From assembly GCA_900323505.1 (NCBI GenBank), contig OOIN01000025.1, positions 620,001 through 684,000 on the forward strand: a stretch of DNA of 64,000 bases. The letters are read 5' to 3'. The DNA is from Ustilago trichophora. Lineage: Eukaryota; Basidiomycota; Ustilaginomycetes; Ustilaginales; Ustilaginaceae. How positions within the stretch are numbered: position 1 is the first letter of the stretch; each line of letters opens with the position of its first letter. The notes beneath the pieces were generated by a model, which saw nothing but the letters and a program-made list of their open reading frames with translations, had not been told where the DNA came from and searched no databases. Of this stretch, positions 53,047 through 63,899 are shown piece after piece. Position numbers and translations under genes: made by a program.

Positions 53047-55830
53047 TTAGTTGCGGGGGCCATAGCCCTTGGGCACCCTGGGCTTGGAGTTGGAGGAGCC
53101 AAGCTTCTTGCCGTCGCGCTTCGCCTTCCTCTTGGAGGCACGAAGCTCCTTCTTCATACGAGGATCGACCATCTTGTATCGGCCTTTGGTACCCTTGGGT
53201 CGGCCCTTGAGACCACGGTTGACACCCTTGGCCACGACAAGCTGCACCTCTTTCTTCTTCTGTCCACCCTTGACCGACTTTGCAAGCAATTTGTTGATGG
53301 TAGATGACTTTTCCTTTTCCGAAATGTCCTCGTTCTCGTTGATGGTCTCTGCCTTCTGTTGTGCCTTTTCGAGACGACGAAGGGTGCGCATCTTCTTTCG
53401 CGCCTTGGCTTCGGCTACCTTCTTGATCGGGCGGGCATCAAGGGCTCGTTGACGTTCGCGTAGCGCTTGCACAGCCTCTTTGGTGATAGGGATGTTGGCC
53501 TTGTAGTGCTTCTGCTCGTCGTCGAGGAACCAAGCCGGGAGACCATCCTTATCAACAAAGTTGTGCTTGGAGAAGCCCTGATCCATGAGGTCTTCCTTGG
53601 TGATTTGTCGGTTCACAAGCGCTTGGGCGAGTGCGACGGCCTCAGCGGTGGCCAAGCCGTGATCCTTGATGCGCTTCTGCTTGCCAGCTTCTTCGTCTTC
53701 ACCGTCGAGGTCCCACTCTTCATCGGGGATGGCGTCCTCCTCCTGATCTTGTGGGACTACTTCAAAATCGTCTTCTTCCTGTTCGCTGCCAGAGTCGGGG
53801 ACCTCGACCTCATCCTTGTCAGCCTCTTCGTCGTCACTGGCTTCTTCCCAGGCTTCTTCGTCATCGTTCGCATCCTCGTTCTGCTCGTCATCTTCAGATG
53901 GTGAGTCAAGCCCGAGATCCTTGAAGAGAGGGTTGTCGAACCAGATGGATGCTTCGCGGCTCTGCTGAGCTGTGACGGCAGCGTCGCTGACGAGACTGTT
54001 GACAAGCGAGCGCTTGGAAGGCTTGGTAGATGCGACGGTATCGTCGTCATCGATGGCAGCAGAGGCAGCACTGGCGACGTCGCGCTTCCTCTTCCTGGAT
54101 TGCTGGACAGCCTGACGCTCGAGACGCTCGTCCTCCTCGTCCTCCTCGTCATCGGTGTCAAAAGTCTCCTCTTGTTCCTTACGTCTCTGAACGACATGGT
54201 AGCCTCCCTCGCTTTGGTCGCTCATGTTGGCTTCGTCATCATCTTCGTCCTCTTCGTCATCATCCTTGATGCCGTGCCATGCGTCGTTCTTGGCGTCTTT
54301 GAGTCGAGCCTCCTTTGCGCGGAACTTTGCATCGCGCTCGGATTGCTTCTGCTTGAACTCGTCGTAAAGGGCATCCATCTCTGCATCCAGCTGTCTCGCG
54401 CGTGCTTCGGGATCGTCATCGTCGGTGCCGTGTGAGCTGACAATGGTTTCACTCTCGTCATCGCTGAGGTCTGCCTGCTGCATGATCGCCTTCTTTGAGA
54501 CCCTTTCTCCCGAGCCGATCTCAAAGATATCGCCGTTGCCGGATCCGAGCTGATCATCCATAACGTCCATGCCGATATCCATGGGGGTGGTCATTTGAAG
54601 CTGCATTTTGAGGATCTTCTTTTGGCGCATCTCGTTCTTGCGACGCCTCTCTTTGCGTGCCTTTCTCGCTGCCTCCTCGTTGAGCCGTGCAAGCTCGTCA
54701 TCAATCTGATCATCCTCGTCCATCTCTTCGACTTCGACAGTCTCGGTCTGCTCTGCGAGATCCTTCTGCTTGGACTTGGGGACGTCGAGGCCGAGAGCCA
54801 GACGGACTTCCTTGCGCCAATTCATGAGGTTGCGGAAATCCTTCTTGCCGAGAACTTTGAGATCGGTGCAGTTCTCGCGCATCTCTGCGGTGGTTTCGGG
54901 CAGATCGAGGAGCTTTTTACTTTCTTGTGACTTGAAAGAGATCTCGTTGTAGGAACCGAGCATGCCAATGACATCTTGGCCCTTGATGAAGTCGATAGCG
55001 TCGAGAGAGTGGAAAAGGGTATAATCTCCATCGGCGTAACCTTCACGGTTCCTGCGAATTTTTTTGGGCTCGAAAACATTGGCGTGTGCGTTACCGGCGG
55101 AAGTGCCTTTAAGACTGAGAGGCACGCCGGCCTCGTGATCTGCGTCGGCGAGAGTGGCGGGATCGAGCTCCTTGAAAACGTGTCGAGGGTCAAGGAACTT
55201 GGGATCGATTCTGGCGGGGGCCTTGTAGCCCTGGCAGACGACGAAGATCTCTGCGGAGACATTACGCGAGGAAGATGGCTTGGTGGCCTCGACCTTCTTG
55301 AAGAGTTGGTTGAAGACCCACAAAAGATTGTTATAATCTTTGGAACGGAAAACCTTTGTAACGAAAGTGCCACCGGCGTTGAGGAACTCGACGGCGAGAC
55401 GGAGTGACTGGAGGGTGAGTTCGGACTGAGCATAAGCGTCTTGGACCCAAGCGGTACCGACGTTGGGAGCACCGTCGTGAATGACAATGTCGGCCTTCCA
55501 ATCCTTGAGGATCTGACGAAGTTGATCTCTGCATTTGTACGAATTGATGTCCTCGGCAAAAGTGATGGTTCTTGGGATGGGTTTGATTGGGACGAGATCG
55601 ACACCGACGATGAGCGAGTTGGCGGGCATGTATTTGGAGGCGACTTGTAGCCAACCACCTGGGGCGGCACAGAGATCGATACAACATCTTGCCTTTTCGA
55701 GAAAGTTGTACTTTTTGTTGAGCTGGACCAGCTTGAAGGCGGCACGGGAACGGTAGCCTTGTTCCTTGGCGAGCCAGTAGAACTTATCGAGACGACCCTT
55801 TGCCGTCTTCTTCTCCTGCTTCTTACCCAT
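53047..55830 (-). CDS. SPB1: AdoMet-dependent rRNA methyltransferase Spb1 (FTSJ3)
   Basis: A nucleolar 2'-O-methyltransferase that methylates the 25S rRNA A-loop guanosine and is needed for 60S assembly. The product is 927 residues (yeast Spb1 is 841), starting MGKKQEKKTAKGRLDKFYWLA at 55830; the longer upstream frame lacks family resemblance. The N-terminal RrmJ/FtsJ fold shows RSRAAFKLVQLN, the SAM-binding DLCAAPGGWLQ, the catalytic-aspartate region VIHDGAPNVG and the lysine in FVTKVFRS. A DUF3381-like helical region and long acidic coiled segments follow. The C-terminal Spb1 domain ends in KGRYKMVDPRMKKELRASKR and a basic tail GYGPRN. Single exon; head to head with eIF3b. Confidence 0.96.
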   Translation of the reverse strand: MGKKQEKKTAKGRLDKFYWLAKEQGYRSRAAFKLVQLNKKYNFLEKARCCIDLCAAPGGWLQVASKYMPANSLIVGVDLVPIKPIPRTITFAEDINSYKCRDQLRQILKDWKADIVIHDGAPNVGTAWVQDAYAQSELTLQSLRLAVEFLNAGGTFVTKVFRSKDYNNLLWVFNQLFKKVEATKPSSSRNVSAEIFVVCQGYKAPARIDPKFLDPRHVFKELDPATLADADHEAGVPLSLKGTSAGNAHANVFEPKKIRRNREGYADGDYTLFHSLDAIDFIKGQDVIGMLGSYNEISFKSQESKKLLDLPETTAEMRENCTDLKVLGKKDFRNLMNWRKEVRLALGLDVPKSKQKDLAEQTETVEVEEMDEDDQIDDELARLNEEAARKARKERRRKNEMRQKKILKMQLQMTTPMDIGMDVMDDQLGSGNGDIFEIGSGERVSKKAIMQQADLSDDESETIVSSHGTDDDDPEARARQLDAEMDALYDEFKQKQSERDAKFRAKEARLKDAKNDAWHGIKDDDEEDEDDDEANMSDQSEGGYHVVQRRKEQEETFDTDDEEDEEDERLERQAVQQSRKRKRDVASAASAAIDDDDTVASTKPSKRSLVNSLVSDAAVTAQQSREASIWFDNPLFKDLGLDSPSEDDEQNEDANDDEEAWEEASDDEEADKDEVEVPDSGSEQEEDDFEVVPQDQEEDAIPDEEWDLDGEDEEAGKQKRIKDHGLATAEAVALAQALVNRQITKEDLMDQGFSKHNFVDKDGLPAWFLDDEQKHYKANIPITKEAVQALRERQRALDARPIKKVAEAKARKKMRTLRRLEKAQQKAETINENEDISEKEKSSTINKLLAKSVKGGQKKKEVQLVVAKGVNRGLKGRPKGTKGRYKMVDPRMKKELRASKRKAKRDGKKLGSSNSKPRVPKGYGPRN

Positions 55831-56627
55831 CTTGAAACGAGTGGCGATGTGGAAGAAGCCTTGGGGGATGAAGGTGTGAAGGAAGCGGTGGATGGTCTTG
55901 AACCGGTGTCCACCTGAAGTAGAGAGGCCCAAAGCACAGAGTGGAAAGGCGAAAGCTGTGGTTTGGTGCATGACCGAAAAAAAAAAAAAAAAAAAGTCCT
56001 GCCTGAGGTGTGAAATTCCGGAATTTTTTTGAAGAAAGGACCCTGGATGGCCATATCAGTCGCACGAGTGGCCAAACTGCGGTGTCAAACTCTCTGGGCG
56101 CGCTTGAATTGAAACGCGTTCGAGTTGAACTGCTTCTTCTTTGTTCTAGTTCTAGTTCTAGTTCTACAGTAGTTCTAGTAGGGCACGAATTGTATTGAAT
56201 TATGAGAAGAAAGGAAGGGAAGCATTTCAATCTGAAAGCACCAACTGAGAAAGAAAGAAAGCAAGAAAGGAGAAAAAAAAAAATGCCCCCAGGTCGAAGA
56301 CACGCAGTAAGGCTAGAGACAGGCAGGCGACACTGTCCAAGGCCCATTTGGCAGTGGTTCCAACATGGTCCTCGTTACCATCCGCTGCGATGCTCGTTGG
56401 CTCTTTTCTCTCCCTTCTTTACCCATTGTCACCCATCCCAACCTCACCCAAAAAGGTCGTATAGACCCACTCTTCACCTACAGATCGGCCGGCGCTTTCA
56501 TAACGCCTTCGCCGACACATCACAGCTCGGGTCGCACAACACTCACCTTTCGTCCAACTGCCATCCTGGTGTCTTTGCATCAACCGCTTTACCCCCAGAT
56601 CGAACCGCTTTTCACAGCTTATCCACC
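55831..56627. other. Divergent promoter region SPB1 / eIF3b
   Basis: It contains a 20-base A run (55977-55996), TAGTTC hexamers (about 56142-56180) and a short A run near 56273-56283. No gene. Confidence 0.6.
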
Positions 56628-58865
56628 ATGCCTAGCGTAGACGACATCACAAACGGCGTCGATGAGCTCGACTTCATCGACGATGCTGATATCGACTTTT
56701 CCGACATTGAACAAAAGTACTCGGTCAAGTTTGACGAGGGTCTCGACGATGTCATCGTCATCGAAGGCGTCCCCGTCATCACCGAGTCTCGTCAGCAGAA
56801 GCTCTTCGAGACCATTCAGAAGCGTTTCAAGACACAAGCCGGCATCGACATCGCCGTAGAGGGTATGCACATTCCTTACGCCGACAACGGCGAGTCCAAG
56901 GGCTACCTCTTTGTCGAGATGGCTTCCGCTGAGGACGCCGCCCAGGCCATTCGCCAGATGGACGGTTACGCCTTTGACAAGAAGCACCGTTTCTCCGTCC
57001 ACCGCTTCACCGACGTCGAAAAGTTTGCCAGCCTCTCGGACAACTACGTTGAGCCCGCCGAGGAGGAGTTCAAGCCTCGTGAGCACCTCCGCTCCTGGCT
57101 CGCAGACTCCAATGGCCGTGACCAGCTCGTCATCTGCCGCGGTGACGACGTCGAGATCGCATGGCACAACCGCTCCTCCGATCCTCAAGTCGAACACAGC
57201 CGTCCTCGATGGACAGAGAGCTACGTCCAGTGGTCCCCTCTCGGTACCTTCCTCACCACCTTCCACCGCCAAGGTATCCAGATCTGGGGTGGCCCCTCGT
57301 GTGAGCGCTTCATGCGTTTTCCTCACCCCGGTGCCCGCCTTGTAGACTTTTCACCCAGCGAAAAGTTCATGGTGACCTGGTCGCACGAACCCATCCAGGT
57401 TCCTGACAACGCTCCCATCGGTCCCCAGTTCTTCGGCCCTGAAGACGAGGGCAACCGCATCGCCGTCTGGGAGGTCCGAACCGGTCACCTCTTGCGAACC
57501 TTCCCCGTCCCTCAGGATGAGAACGGACAGCCCGGTCAGCTCAAGGGCTTCTCCTGGCCTTTCCTCAAGTGGAGCCCCGATGACAAGTACTGCGCTCGTC
57601 TCAACCCTGGCCAGGCCATCAGTGTCTACGAGACCCCCTCCATGGGTCTGCTCGAGAAAAAGTCGATCAAGATCGAAGGCGTCGTCGACTTCGAATGGTG
57701 CCCCATGGGCGACAAGGATCGTGAGGCTGCCGAGGCCGGCAAGCCCAACAAGAAGGCCAGGGACAACATGATCGTCTACTGGCAGCCCGAGGTGGCCAAC
57801 CAGCCCGCACGTGTCACTGTCATGGCTGTGCCCTCCAGAACCATCCTCCGCTCCAAGAACCTCTTCAACGTCTCGGATTGCAAGCTTCACTGGCACCCGC
57901 AAGGTGACTACCTTTGTGTCAAGGTCGACCGCCACACCAAGACCAAAAAGTCAATGTTCTGCAACCTCGAAATCTTCCGCATGCGAGAGAAGGAATTCCC
58001 CGTCGAGGTGGTCGAGCTCAAAGACCCCGTCACTGCTTTTGCTTGGGAGCCTTATGGAACTCACTTTGCCCTCATCTCGAGCAACGATCCTCAGCTGGGC
58101 ACACCGGCGCCCGGTATCACGATCAAGACGCAGCTCAACTTCTTCCACCTTCACCCCAAGGGCGACTTCCGTCTGCTCAAGGCGCTGGACAACAAGACAG
58201 TCAACACTCTTTTCTGGTCGCCACGCGGTCGTCACATTGTTGTTGCCACGCTCGGCAGCTCGCAAAAGTTCGACCTGGAATGGTACGATGTTGACTTTAT
58301 GCACGAAGTGCGACAGGGCAACCCTTCGGCCGACCCTGCCGACGATGTCAAGCTGATCGGCACTGGTGAGCACTACGGCATCACTGACCTCGAGTGGGAC
58401 CCATCCGGACGTTATGTTGCCACTTCGGCCTCGGTGTGGCGCCACTCGCTCGAGAATGGTTTCGCCATTTGGGATTTCAAGGGCCAGGAGCTGCAAAAGC
58501 ACATCCAGGACCGCTTCAAGCAGATTCTGTGGCGTCCTCGACCACGCACATTGCTCTCCAAGGAGGATCAGAAGAAGGTGCGAAAGAACCTGCGAGAATA
58601 CTCGAAGCAGTTCGAGGAGGAGGATGCCGCCGAGGAGTCAAACCTTGCTTCGGCCGAGCGCGAGCTGTATCAGCGCATTCTCGAGGAATGGAAGGCATGG
58701 CGTGGACGAGCACGCCGCGACCTCGAGCAACTGCGCGAGGATCTCGGACGCGAGGCTGTTGGCCAGAGCGTGGACCACGCCAAGAAGCTTGCCGAAGAGG
58801 CCACCGAGGAAGTGCAAGAGTGGATGGAGGAGGTCATCGAGGAGACCGAAGAGATGCTCGACTAA
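56628..58865 (+). CDS. PRT1: Translation initiation factor eIF3 subunit b (Prt1)
   Basis: A core scaffold of eIF3 on the 40S subunit. The product is 745 residues (yeast Prt1 is 763), starting MPSVDDITNGVDELDF at 56628; the upstream in-frame extension is noncoding leader. Residues ~40-125 form the RRM-like domain (DVIVIEGVPVI ... GYLFVEMASAEDAAQAI), which binds eIF3j and eIF3a. A nine-bladed beta propeller follows, with WTESYVQWSPLGTFL, VDFSPSEKFMVTWS, LEWDPSGRYVATSASVW and the conserved FAIWDFKGQELQKH. The C-terminus is a charged helix (SKEDQKKVRKNLREYSKQFEEED) for binding eIF3i/g. No intron. Confidence 0.96.
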   Translation: MPSVDDITNGVDELDFIDDADIDFSDIEQKYSVKFDEGLDDVIVIEGVPVITESRQQKLFETIQKRFKTQAGIDIAVEGMHIPYADNGESKGYLFVEMASAEDAAQAIRQMDGYAFDKKHRFSVHRFTDVEKFASLSDNYVEPAEEEFKPREHLRSWLADSNGRDQLVICRGDDVEIAWHNRSSDPQVEHSRPRWTESYVQWSPLGTFLTTFHRQGIQIWGGPSCERFMRFPHPGARLVDFSPSEKFMVTWSHEPIQVPDNAPIGPQFFGPEDEGNRIAVWEVRTGHLLRTFPVPQDENGQPGQLKGFSWPFLKWSPDDKYCARLNPGQAISVYETPSMGLLEKKSIKIEGVVDFEWCPMGDKDREAAEAGKPNKKARDNMIVYWQPEVANQPARVTVMAVPSRTILRSKNLFNVSDCKLHWHPQGDYLCVKVDRHTKTKKSMFCNLEIFRMREKEFPVEVVELKDPVTAFAWEPYGTHFALISSNDPQLGTPAPGITIKTQLNFFHLHPKGDFRLLKALDNKTVNTLFWSPRGRHIVVATLGSSQKFDLEWYDVDFMHEVRQGNPSADPADDVKLIGTGEHYGITDLEWDPSGRYVATSASVWRHSLENGFAIWDFKGQELQKHIQDRFKQILWRPRPRTLLSKEDQKKVRKNLREYSKQFEEEDAAEESNLASAERELYQRILEEWKAWRGRARRDLEQLREDLGREAVGQSVDHAKKLAEEATEEVQEWMEEVIEETEEMLD

Positions 58866-59178
58866 GCGGCTCGCTCTCGCACTTGCTTGTTCCACCTGTC
58901 TCTTTGTTGTTACTCGCTCTACACAAGATGCAACGTGAATAGGATGTGTAGCTACATGGCTGTTCGACTGATCCATGGTCAATCTGTATACATTACCCTC
59001 TTCCGTCTGTTTGTTTGAGATTGCTGTCCGACGAGAGCATGTGCTGAATTCGTGCCTTCGGACTGGGTCTCGTCAAGCTGAGTCTAGCATGATTTGTAGA
59101 TGATGAGCATCTTGAACAAGTTTGTCCTGGCAAGATGCGATGTAAGAAAGGTTGATCCTGGTTACATTGCCTGCGACT
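58866..59178. other. Convergent 3' region eIF3b / SDHAF1
   Basis: About 310 bases; nothing recognised beyond presumed 3' UTRs. Confidence 0.5.
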
Positions 59179-59679
59179 TCAACGTGAGGATGAGGGTATT
59201 GTTGATGGAGCTGATGCGGTGGACGCGGATGATCCGGAAGCTGAGCGGAACACCCGTCTCCAATGCGCGAGGCCGAGTTCTTGCATGTCCTTCTCGATGT
59301 CCTTGGGAAGATTAATGTGTTTGACCGACTTGGGCTCAAAGGTGGTTTCGAGCAATCTGGCCGTCTTCCGCTGCATGTATTCGATCTGGGCAAAGTCTCT
59401 CCTGCGAAGTCCGCCTCCCCAGGATGGATGTTTGAAAAAGTATCGCAGATAGATTGTAAAGTCCCTTCTATGCTCCTGTTGTGGGATCGCAGAGGATATC
59501 AACACACAGAGTAACCGAAGACCGTAAAGACTAAGGTGTCAGTGATGCTAGACCCACATCGGGAGTGACCCGACTGTCAATTTACGTACCTGCTCCTTTG
59601 TCTTGATCATGCGAAGTCCCTTCCTGTATAGTGCCAGGATCTCCTTTTGCGCCTGTGTCAACTTCTTTGCTGTCGGCAT
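59179..59679 (-). CDS. SDH6: LYR-motif succinate dehydrogenase assembly factor (SDHAF1 / Sdh6)
   Basis: A mitochondrial Complex1_LYR protein that helps insert Fe-S clusters into the SdhB subunit of complex II. CDS is complement(join(59179..59475,59590..59679)), 128 residues. Exon 1 encodes MPTAKKLTQAQKEILALYRK with the L-Y-R motif at 17-19; the intron (GTACGT...ACAG, 114 bases) is phase 0. Exon 2 supplies FTIYLRYFFKHP, RRRDFAQIEYMQRKTARLLE, and the Arg-rich helix and I-E-Y typical of SDHAF1 rather than of other LYR proteins. The tail is Ser/Ala-rich. It is divergent from IPI1 with only 271 bases between start codons, so the two probably share a promoter. Confidence 0.85.
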
Positions 59680-59950
59680 CGTGAGACTTTCTGCGAGTGT
59701 GGGTGATCGTGTATGCGAGAACGTTGTTGAGAGGTGATGTTGGGGCAATTGTCGAGCATTGCGGTGGCCCTTAGCTAAAGCACTCCAGAACCAAAAGTTC
59801 GGAATTCGGTCTTTGTTAGATGGTTTCTCTCCACCAAAAATTTCGCAAAGGTTGAGAAGGATGTGTACACTTGGATAACAACTATATCATAAGCGCAACT
59901 TGGACAGGACCTCTCCACCTCGGAACTACTACTAGCTGTACACAGCAACC

Positions 59951-62309
59951 ATGCCGAAAGCATCCAAGAGAAAGAAAGAGAAGAAGGCCGACTTTCAGGT
60001 TAGTGAATCTCTATGCTAGTAGATCGCGCTCCTGCTGAAGCGAACTCTGACACTTTATACCGCTTACCGCTTGTTTGCTACTCGAACAGAAAACCAAGCT
60101 CAAGCTAGGAAACGGAAAGCAAACGGCCAACAATGCTACCGATGTCTCGTTCAAAGCCAAGACGATTGCTCTTCCGCAACAATCCATCAATGCGGATAAG
60201 TCGGGAAAGCTGGTCAATTCTCGCAATCTCACAGTGACGGATCTCGCGCTTCAGCTTCGTCACTATTCGGCAGGTGTCCGACGAGAAGCTGTCGGAGGCA
60301 TCCGAGAGATTCTCACGCTTCATCCAAGCTTGATGATATCCGCGGCGGCCTCCCTCATCCCCGAACTCTCCCGATGCATTGGCGATGAAGATGCAACCGT
60401 ACGAAAGCAGCTGCATTCTTTGTTGGCATGGATGCTGCCGCAGATCCCAGCTCAGCTGCTTGGTCCATATCACAACACCTTGCTGCTCTTCACCACCTCA
60501 GCTCTCAGCCATATCTATCCCGAAGTACGACTGGATGCCATCAAGGTCCTCGACGTTTGCCTCGACATTTTGCCACATGTAGCAACTGCAGGTTGGGAGA
60601 ATGCCGTCTTCAAGATGGCCACCGCCGTCTCTTCGGCCTCCTCTGCCACTCCTGCCTCGTCAAACTCCAATGCCGCGGAACCCAGCAATGCATCGCATCA
60701 ACCTCATGGAGAGAGGATCATGAACTGTTTCTTAAACCTTGTCGGTATCACACAAAGGTCGACTGCTGCCGCTTCCATCACAGCTACCGATCTGGCTCCA
60801 GGCGCCAAGCTCTTGATCCTCAGATCCCTCCGAACGTTTCTCACACACGCTCTCCCTTCTACCTCGGTCATTGACATGGAGTATATCAACAGCGAGCAGA
60901 GATGCCCTACCTGGTTCTTCCGCTCCGCTTTTGCTTCATCCGCCGAGTTCGAGTACTTCCAAAAGCTTCTTGGTCGACACACTGACTCATCCCATTCACG
61001 CAGCGTCTCTGTCCTGCCGTCAAGCAATCAGAATGCAAACGTCACCGCAGCCAAAGCCATGGGAACATCGTACGCTGACTGGACTTCCACCGACTGGGCA
61101 GCGTCCTCCCTCATGGACCTGGATTCCACATCTGGCATGTCCCTGTCTCACATCAACCTTTTCAACTCTTTGCAATCAGCCATGGTATCGTCCCCCTCTT
61201 TCGACAAGGCTGCAATCGGTGCAGTTTCTGGAAAGCAGACACAATCTGCAGCACTATCACTCTACATCCTACTCGACCCTGTCTTGCTCGCCTCGTTCCT
61301 GGACACCGCACCATCAGCATTCCAGCCCGACCTCGATCTCTCGCAGCAGCTTCGAGGTCAGAACGTGGGGCTTTCGACTCACTCTCAGCTCGTTTTCGAA
61401 ATCATCCACCTCCTCCTCGCTTTGTGGCGCGGCTCGTCATCACCAAATGCACAGGCACGAAGCTCTCTCGCCAACATGCTCGGCCACGTGTCGATCTACT
61501 TTCCCTTCAGTCATCACACGGGCTCGGGCGGTCTTTCGGCCAAAGCAAAGTCAGCAGTGGTCCAGATGGACCTCGCTTATGCTGAGCTCACTGCCCTCTT
61601 GGCACTCAATAACAGCGCCAAGCCACAAAAGTCCAAGTCCAAATTCAACGTCGACGTACAGATCGCATCCGTTTCGGCCTTCATTGCCGAACTGCTTTCG
61701 GTTCCCGTTACAGAGAACGGCACCGTCTCACTTGGATCTGTAGGCGCATCCGCATCCAACGTCCTCGATCCAGACACCTTTCGCGCGCTGCTTCCTACGC
61801 TCTGGTTCCTTCTGGGCACCGATCGTGAGACGCTTCTCGATAGCTTGCTTGCCACATATCACGCGCATGCCACCCAGCACCGAGTCAAACCTGTCCTCTT
61901 TGAGTTTTTGGCGCGTGCCTTTTTGCTCTCCAAGTTGCGAGCACGGACGCCCTTTACCGCAGCTGAAAGCGAGCGTATCCTCGACAGCTTGCTTTCCACC
62001 CTTCCGCGCAGCCTCTTTGAGGCAGCCTTGTCGAATAGTTCACACACTTTCGCTGGCATTCAGCTCGATTTCTTACACTTCCTTTTGTTGCTGCCTTCGC
62101 CCCCCACCACGCTCATCTACGATCAGCTAGGTCCCTTCTACTGGATCAAGCATCCTATCAAGAAGACCTCAGCTCCCGGTCCTTACTGCAAGCTTCCACA
62201 GCGACTACGTAAAGTTGCCCTTGATAACATTTCGCTTCTGCAGGGTCGCAGTGACAAGCTCGACAAGACCTTGCATGCCGCGCGCCAGCGTGCTCAAACA
62301 AGCAAGTGA
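59951..62309 (+). CDS. IPI1: Pre-rRNA-processing protein Ipi1 (Rix1 complex, TEX10 family)
   Basis: Part of the Rix1-Ipi complex that processes ITS2 and prepares pre-60S particles with the AAA ATPase Rea1. CDS is join(59951..59998,60090..62309), 755 residues. Exon 1 is MPKASKRKKEKKADFQ; the 91-base intron (GTTAGT...ACAG) joins it to KTKLKLGNGKQTANNATDVSFKAKTI, the conserved basic start of the family. A HEAT-repeat array follows (LRHYSAGVRREAVGGIREIL, EDATVRKQLHSLLAWML, YPEVRLDAIKVLDVCLD). Yeast Ipi1 is only about 334 residues; this length is closer to the longer TEX10-type proteins, with a helical C-terminal half. Confidence 0.92.
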
Positions 62310-62456
62310 GCTCATGCTTCTCAAATTTAGACATCAGCACAGTCGTCCTCGCCCTAGTTCCGTCAAAGGACTTGTCACAGCACAATGTATTTTACAAGCT
62401 CTATAGACATCATCGAATTCGCTTTTCGCATGCACTTTGAACGACAGATTTGTCGG

Positions 62457-63899
62457 TTAGGGCTGCTTATCGCCCGAGTCGCTGAGCTTCTTTTCGATCT
62501 TTTCGTACATGGCCTGTGCTTGAGGAATGAGGCCATTGAACTGGCTGTTCGACCACTGGCCTTTCTGAGAGGGAAGCGACGGGAGGTTGCCAGACGTTTT
62601 GAGAATGGCCAGCAGCTTGGCCAGGAGCGCATACGAGAGCTGATCCGCCTGCCCCTTGTCAAGGCTCCGCAGACCACGGTCTTGATGCGTACCCGCGTCC
62701 AGCGCTCGATGCTGGCCAAGCAAAGTGGCAAGCTGCAATATACTTGGCGGATAGTCTGACTGCGCAGATTGCTCCAGCCAGAACCTTGCTTCAATGTCAT
62801 TGGCGTCGACGCCGAAAGTGTCCTTGTGAGCCTGCTTCATCGTCTTGTCTCCTCCCGTGACATCGGGGTGCTGTGCCATCTTGTCCCGGTCCAAGAAGTA
62901 GAACGACCCTACCTGAAACATGCTTTGCGCATCTCCTTGCTCTGCAGCTTTTTTGAACAGACAAAACGCTTCCGACTTGTTGCCCGTCTCTTCATCCAGA
63001 AGGTGATGCATTCCGAGTGCAAACAGACAGCCCGAGTGCCCAAGCTCGGCGCCCTTTTCCAGGTAGGCTTGTGCACGCTCCTGATCCGGCGGGTTGAAAC
63101 GCGACTCCTGAAAGAGTGATGCCAGGTCGTACCAGGCTTCTGCGAGCCCCTTCTCACCTGCTTGCGTATACAGCTTGACCGCTTGATCGATCAAGGCAGG
63201 CCATTGCGACTTGTCCACTTGACCTCTCTGCACGCGTTGAAGGAGGAGCCTCGCTACACCCACCGATCCTCGCGCATTGCCGGCAGCAGAGAGCTCCTGA
63301 TACAGAGTGACAGCCTGCTGTACCCTGCCTTTGAGATCACCGGACGGCGGAGGAGGCGCTGTGTTCTGCAAGACCATGCTTGCCCAATAATAGCCTGCAT
63401 CATCCGAGCCAGACTGATGAGCAATCTCAAACAATCGAAATGCCAGTGGCTGGCGTCGGGGATCTGCCGAGGCGGAGAGGAGCGCATTGGCGAGCTGAGT
63501 AAGGTCTTCAGCGCTGGACCCCCAGGCTTTGGTCGAAGAGATTATATCGCGATCTACAGATGCCTGATATGCCTGACGTTCTGCCGACGAGGAAAGATCG
63601 GCGGTGGTACGGAGCTGGACCAAAAGCTTGGAGAGCAACGAGCAAGCCTGGCTATGACCGATGGTCGTCGACTCCTGCTGATAGCGAGTGAATGGCAGGA
63701 TCCGACCAACAGTGGCATCCAATTCCGACTGATCAGGAACGTGAATGTTGGTCGCTACGGCATAAGATCTGATGGGCACGTGGACGATCCCAGATGTCGC
63801 ACACGTTGCTGCCAATCGCGGTCTTGTGGCAACTGTCCGAGCATGTGCCGACAAGGCCAGAGCCGCGCTGCGGTGTAAGAGACGCGTGGGAGCCGCCAT
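62457..63899 (-). CDS. Mitochondrial Sel1-repeat (TPR-like) protein
   Basis: The product is 480 residues from the ATG at 63899 (MAAPTRLLHRSAALALSA); the upstream frame is leader. The Arg/Ala/Ser-rich, acid-poor N-terminus looks like a mitochondrial presequence. Sel1-type repeats fill the middle, with units such as VKLYTQAGEKGLAEAWYDLASLF, AQAYLEKGAELGHSGCLFALGMHHL, AFCLFKKAAEQGDAQSMFQVGSFY and EARFWLEQSAQSDYPPSILQLATLL. These form an alpha-solenoid for protein binding. Fungal relatives include uncharacterised mitochondrial assembly or translation factors; a specific partner cannot be named. Convergent with IPI1, 147 bases apart. Confidence 0.82.
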   Translation of the reverse strand: MAAPTRLLHRSAALALSAHARTVATRPRLAATCATSGIVHVPIRSYAVATNIHVPDQSELDATVGRILPFTRYQQESTTIGHSQACSLLSKLLVQLRTTADLSSSAERQAYQASVDRDIISSTKAWGSSAEDLTQLANALLSASADPRRQPLAFRLFEIAHQSGSDDAGYYWASMVLQNTAPPPPSGDLKGRVQQAVTLYQELSAAGNARGSVGVARLLLQRVQRGQVDKSQWPALIDQAVKLYTQAGEKGLAEAWYDLASLFQESRFNPPDQERAQAYLEKGAELGHSGCLFALGMHHLLDEETGNKSEAFCLFKKAAEQGDAQSMFQVGSFYFLDRDKMAQHPDVTGGDKTMKQAHKDTFGVDANDIEARFWLEQSAQSDYPPSILQLATLLGQHRALDAGTHQDRGLRSLDKGQADQLSYALLAKLLAILKTSGNLPSLPSQKGQWSNSQFNGLIPQAQAMYEKIEKKLSDSGDKQP

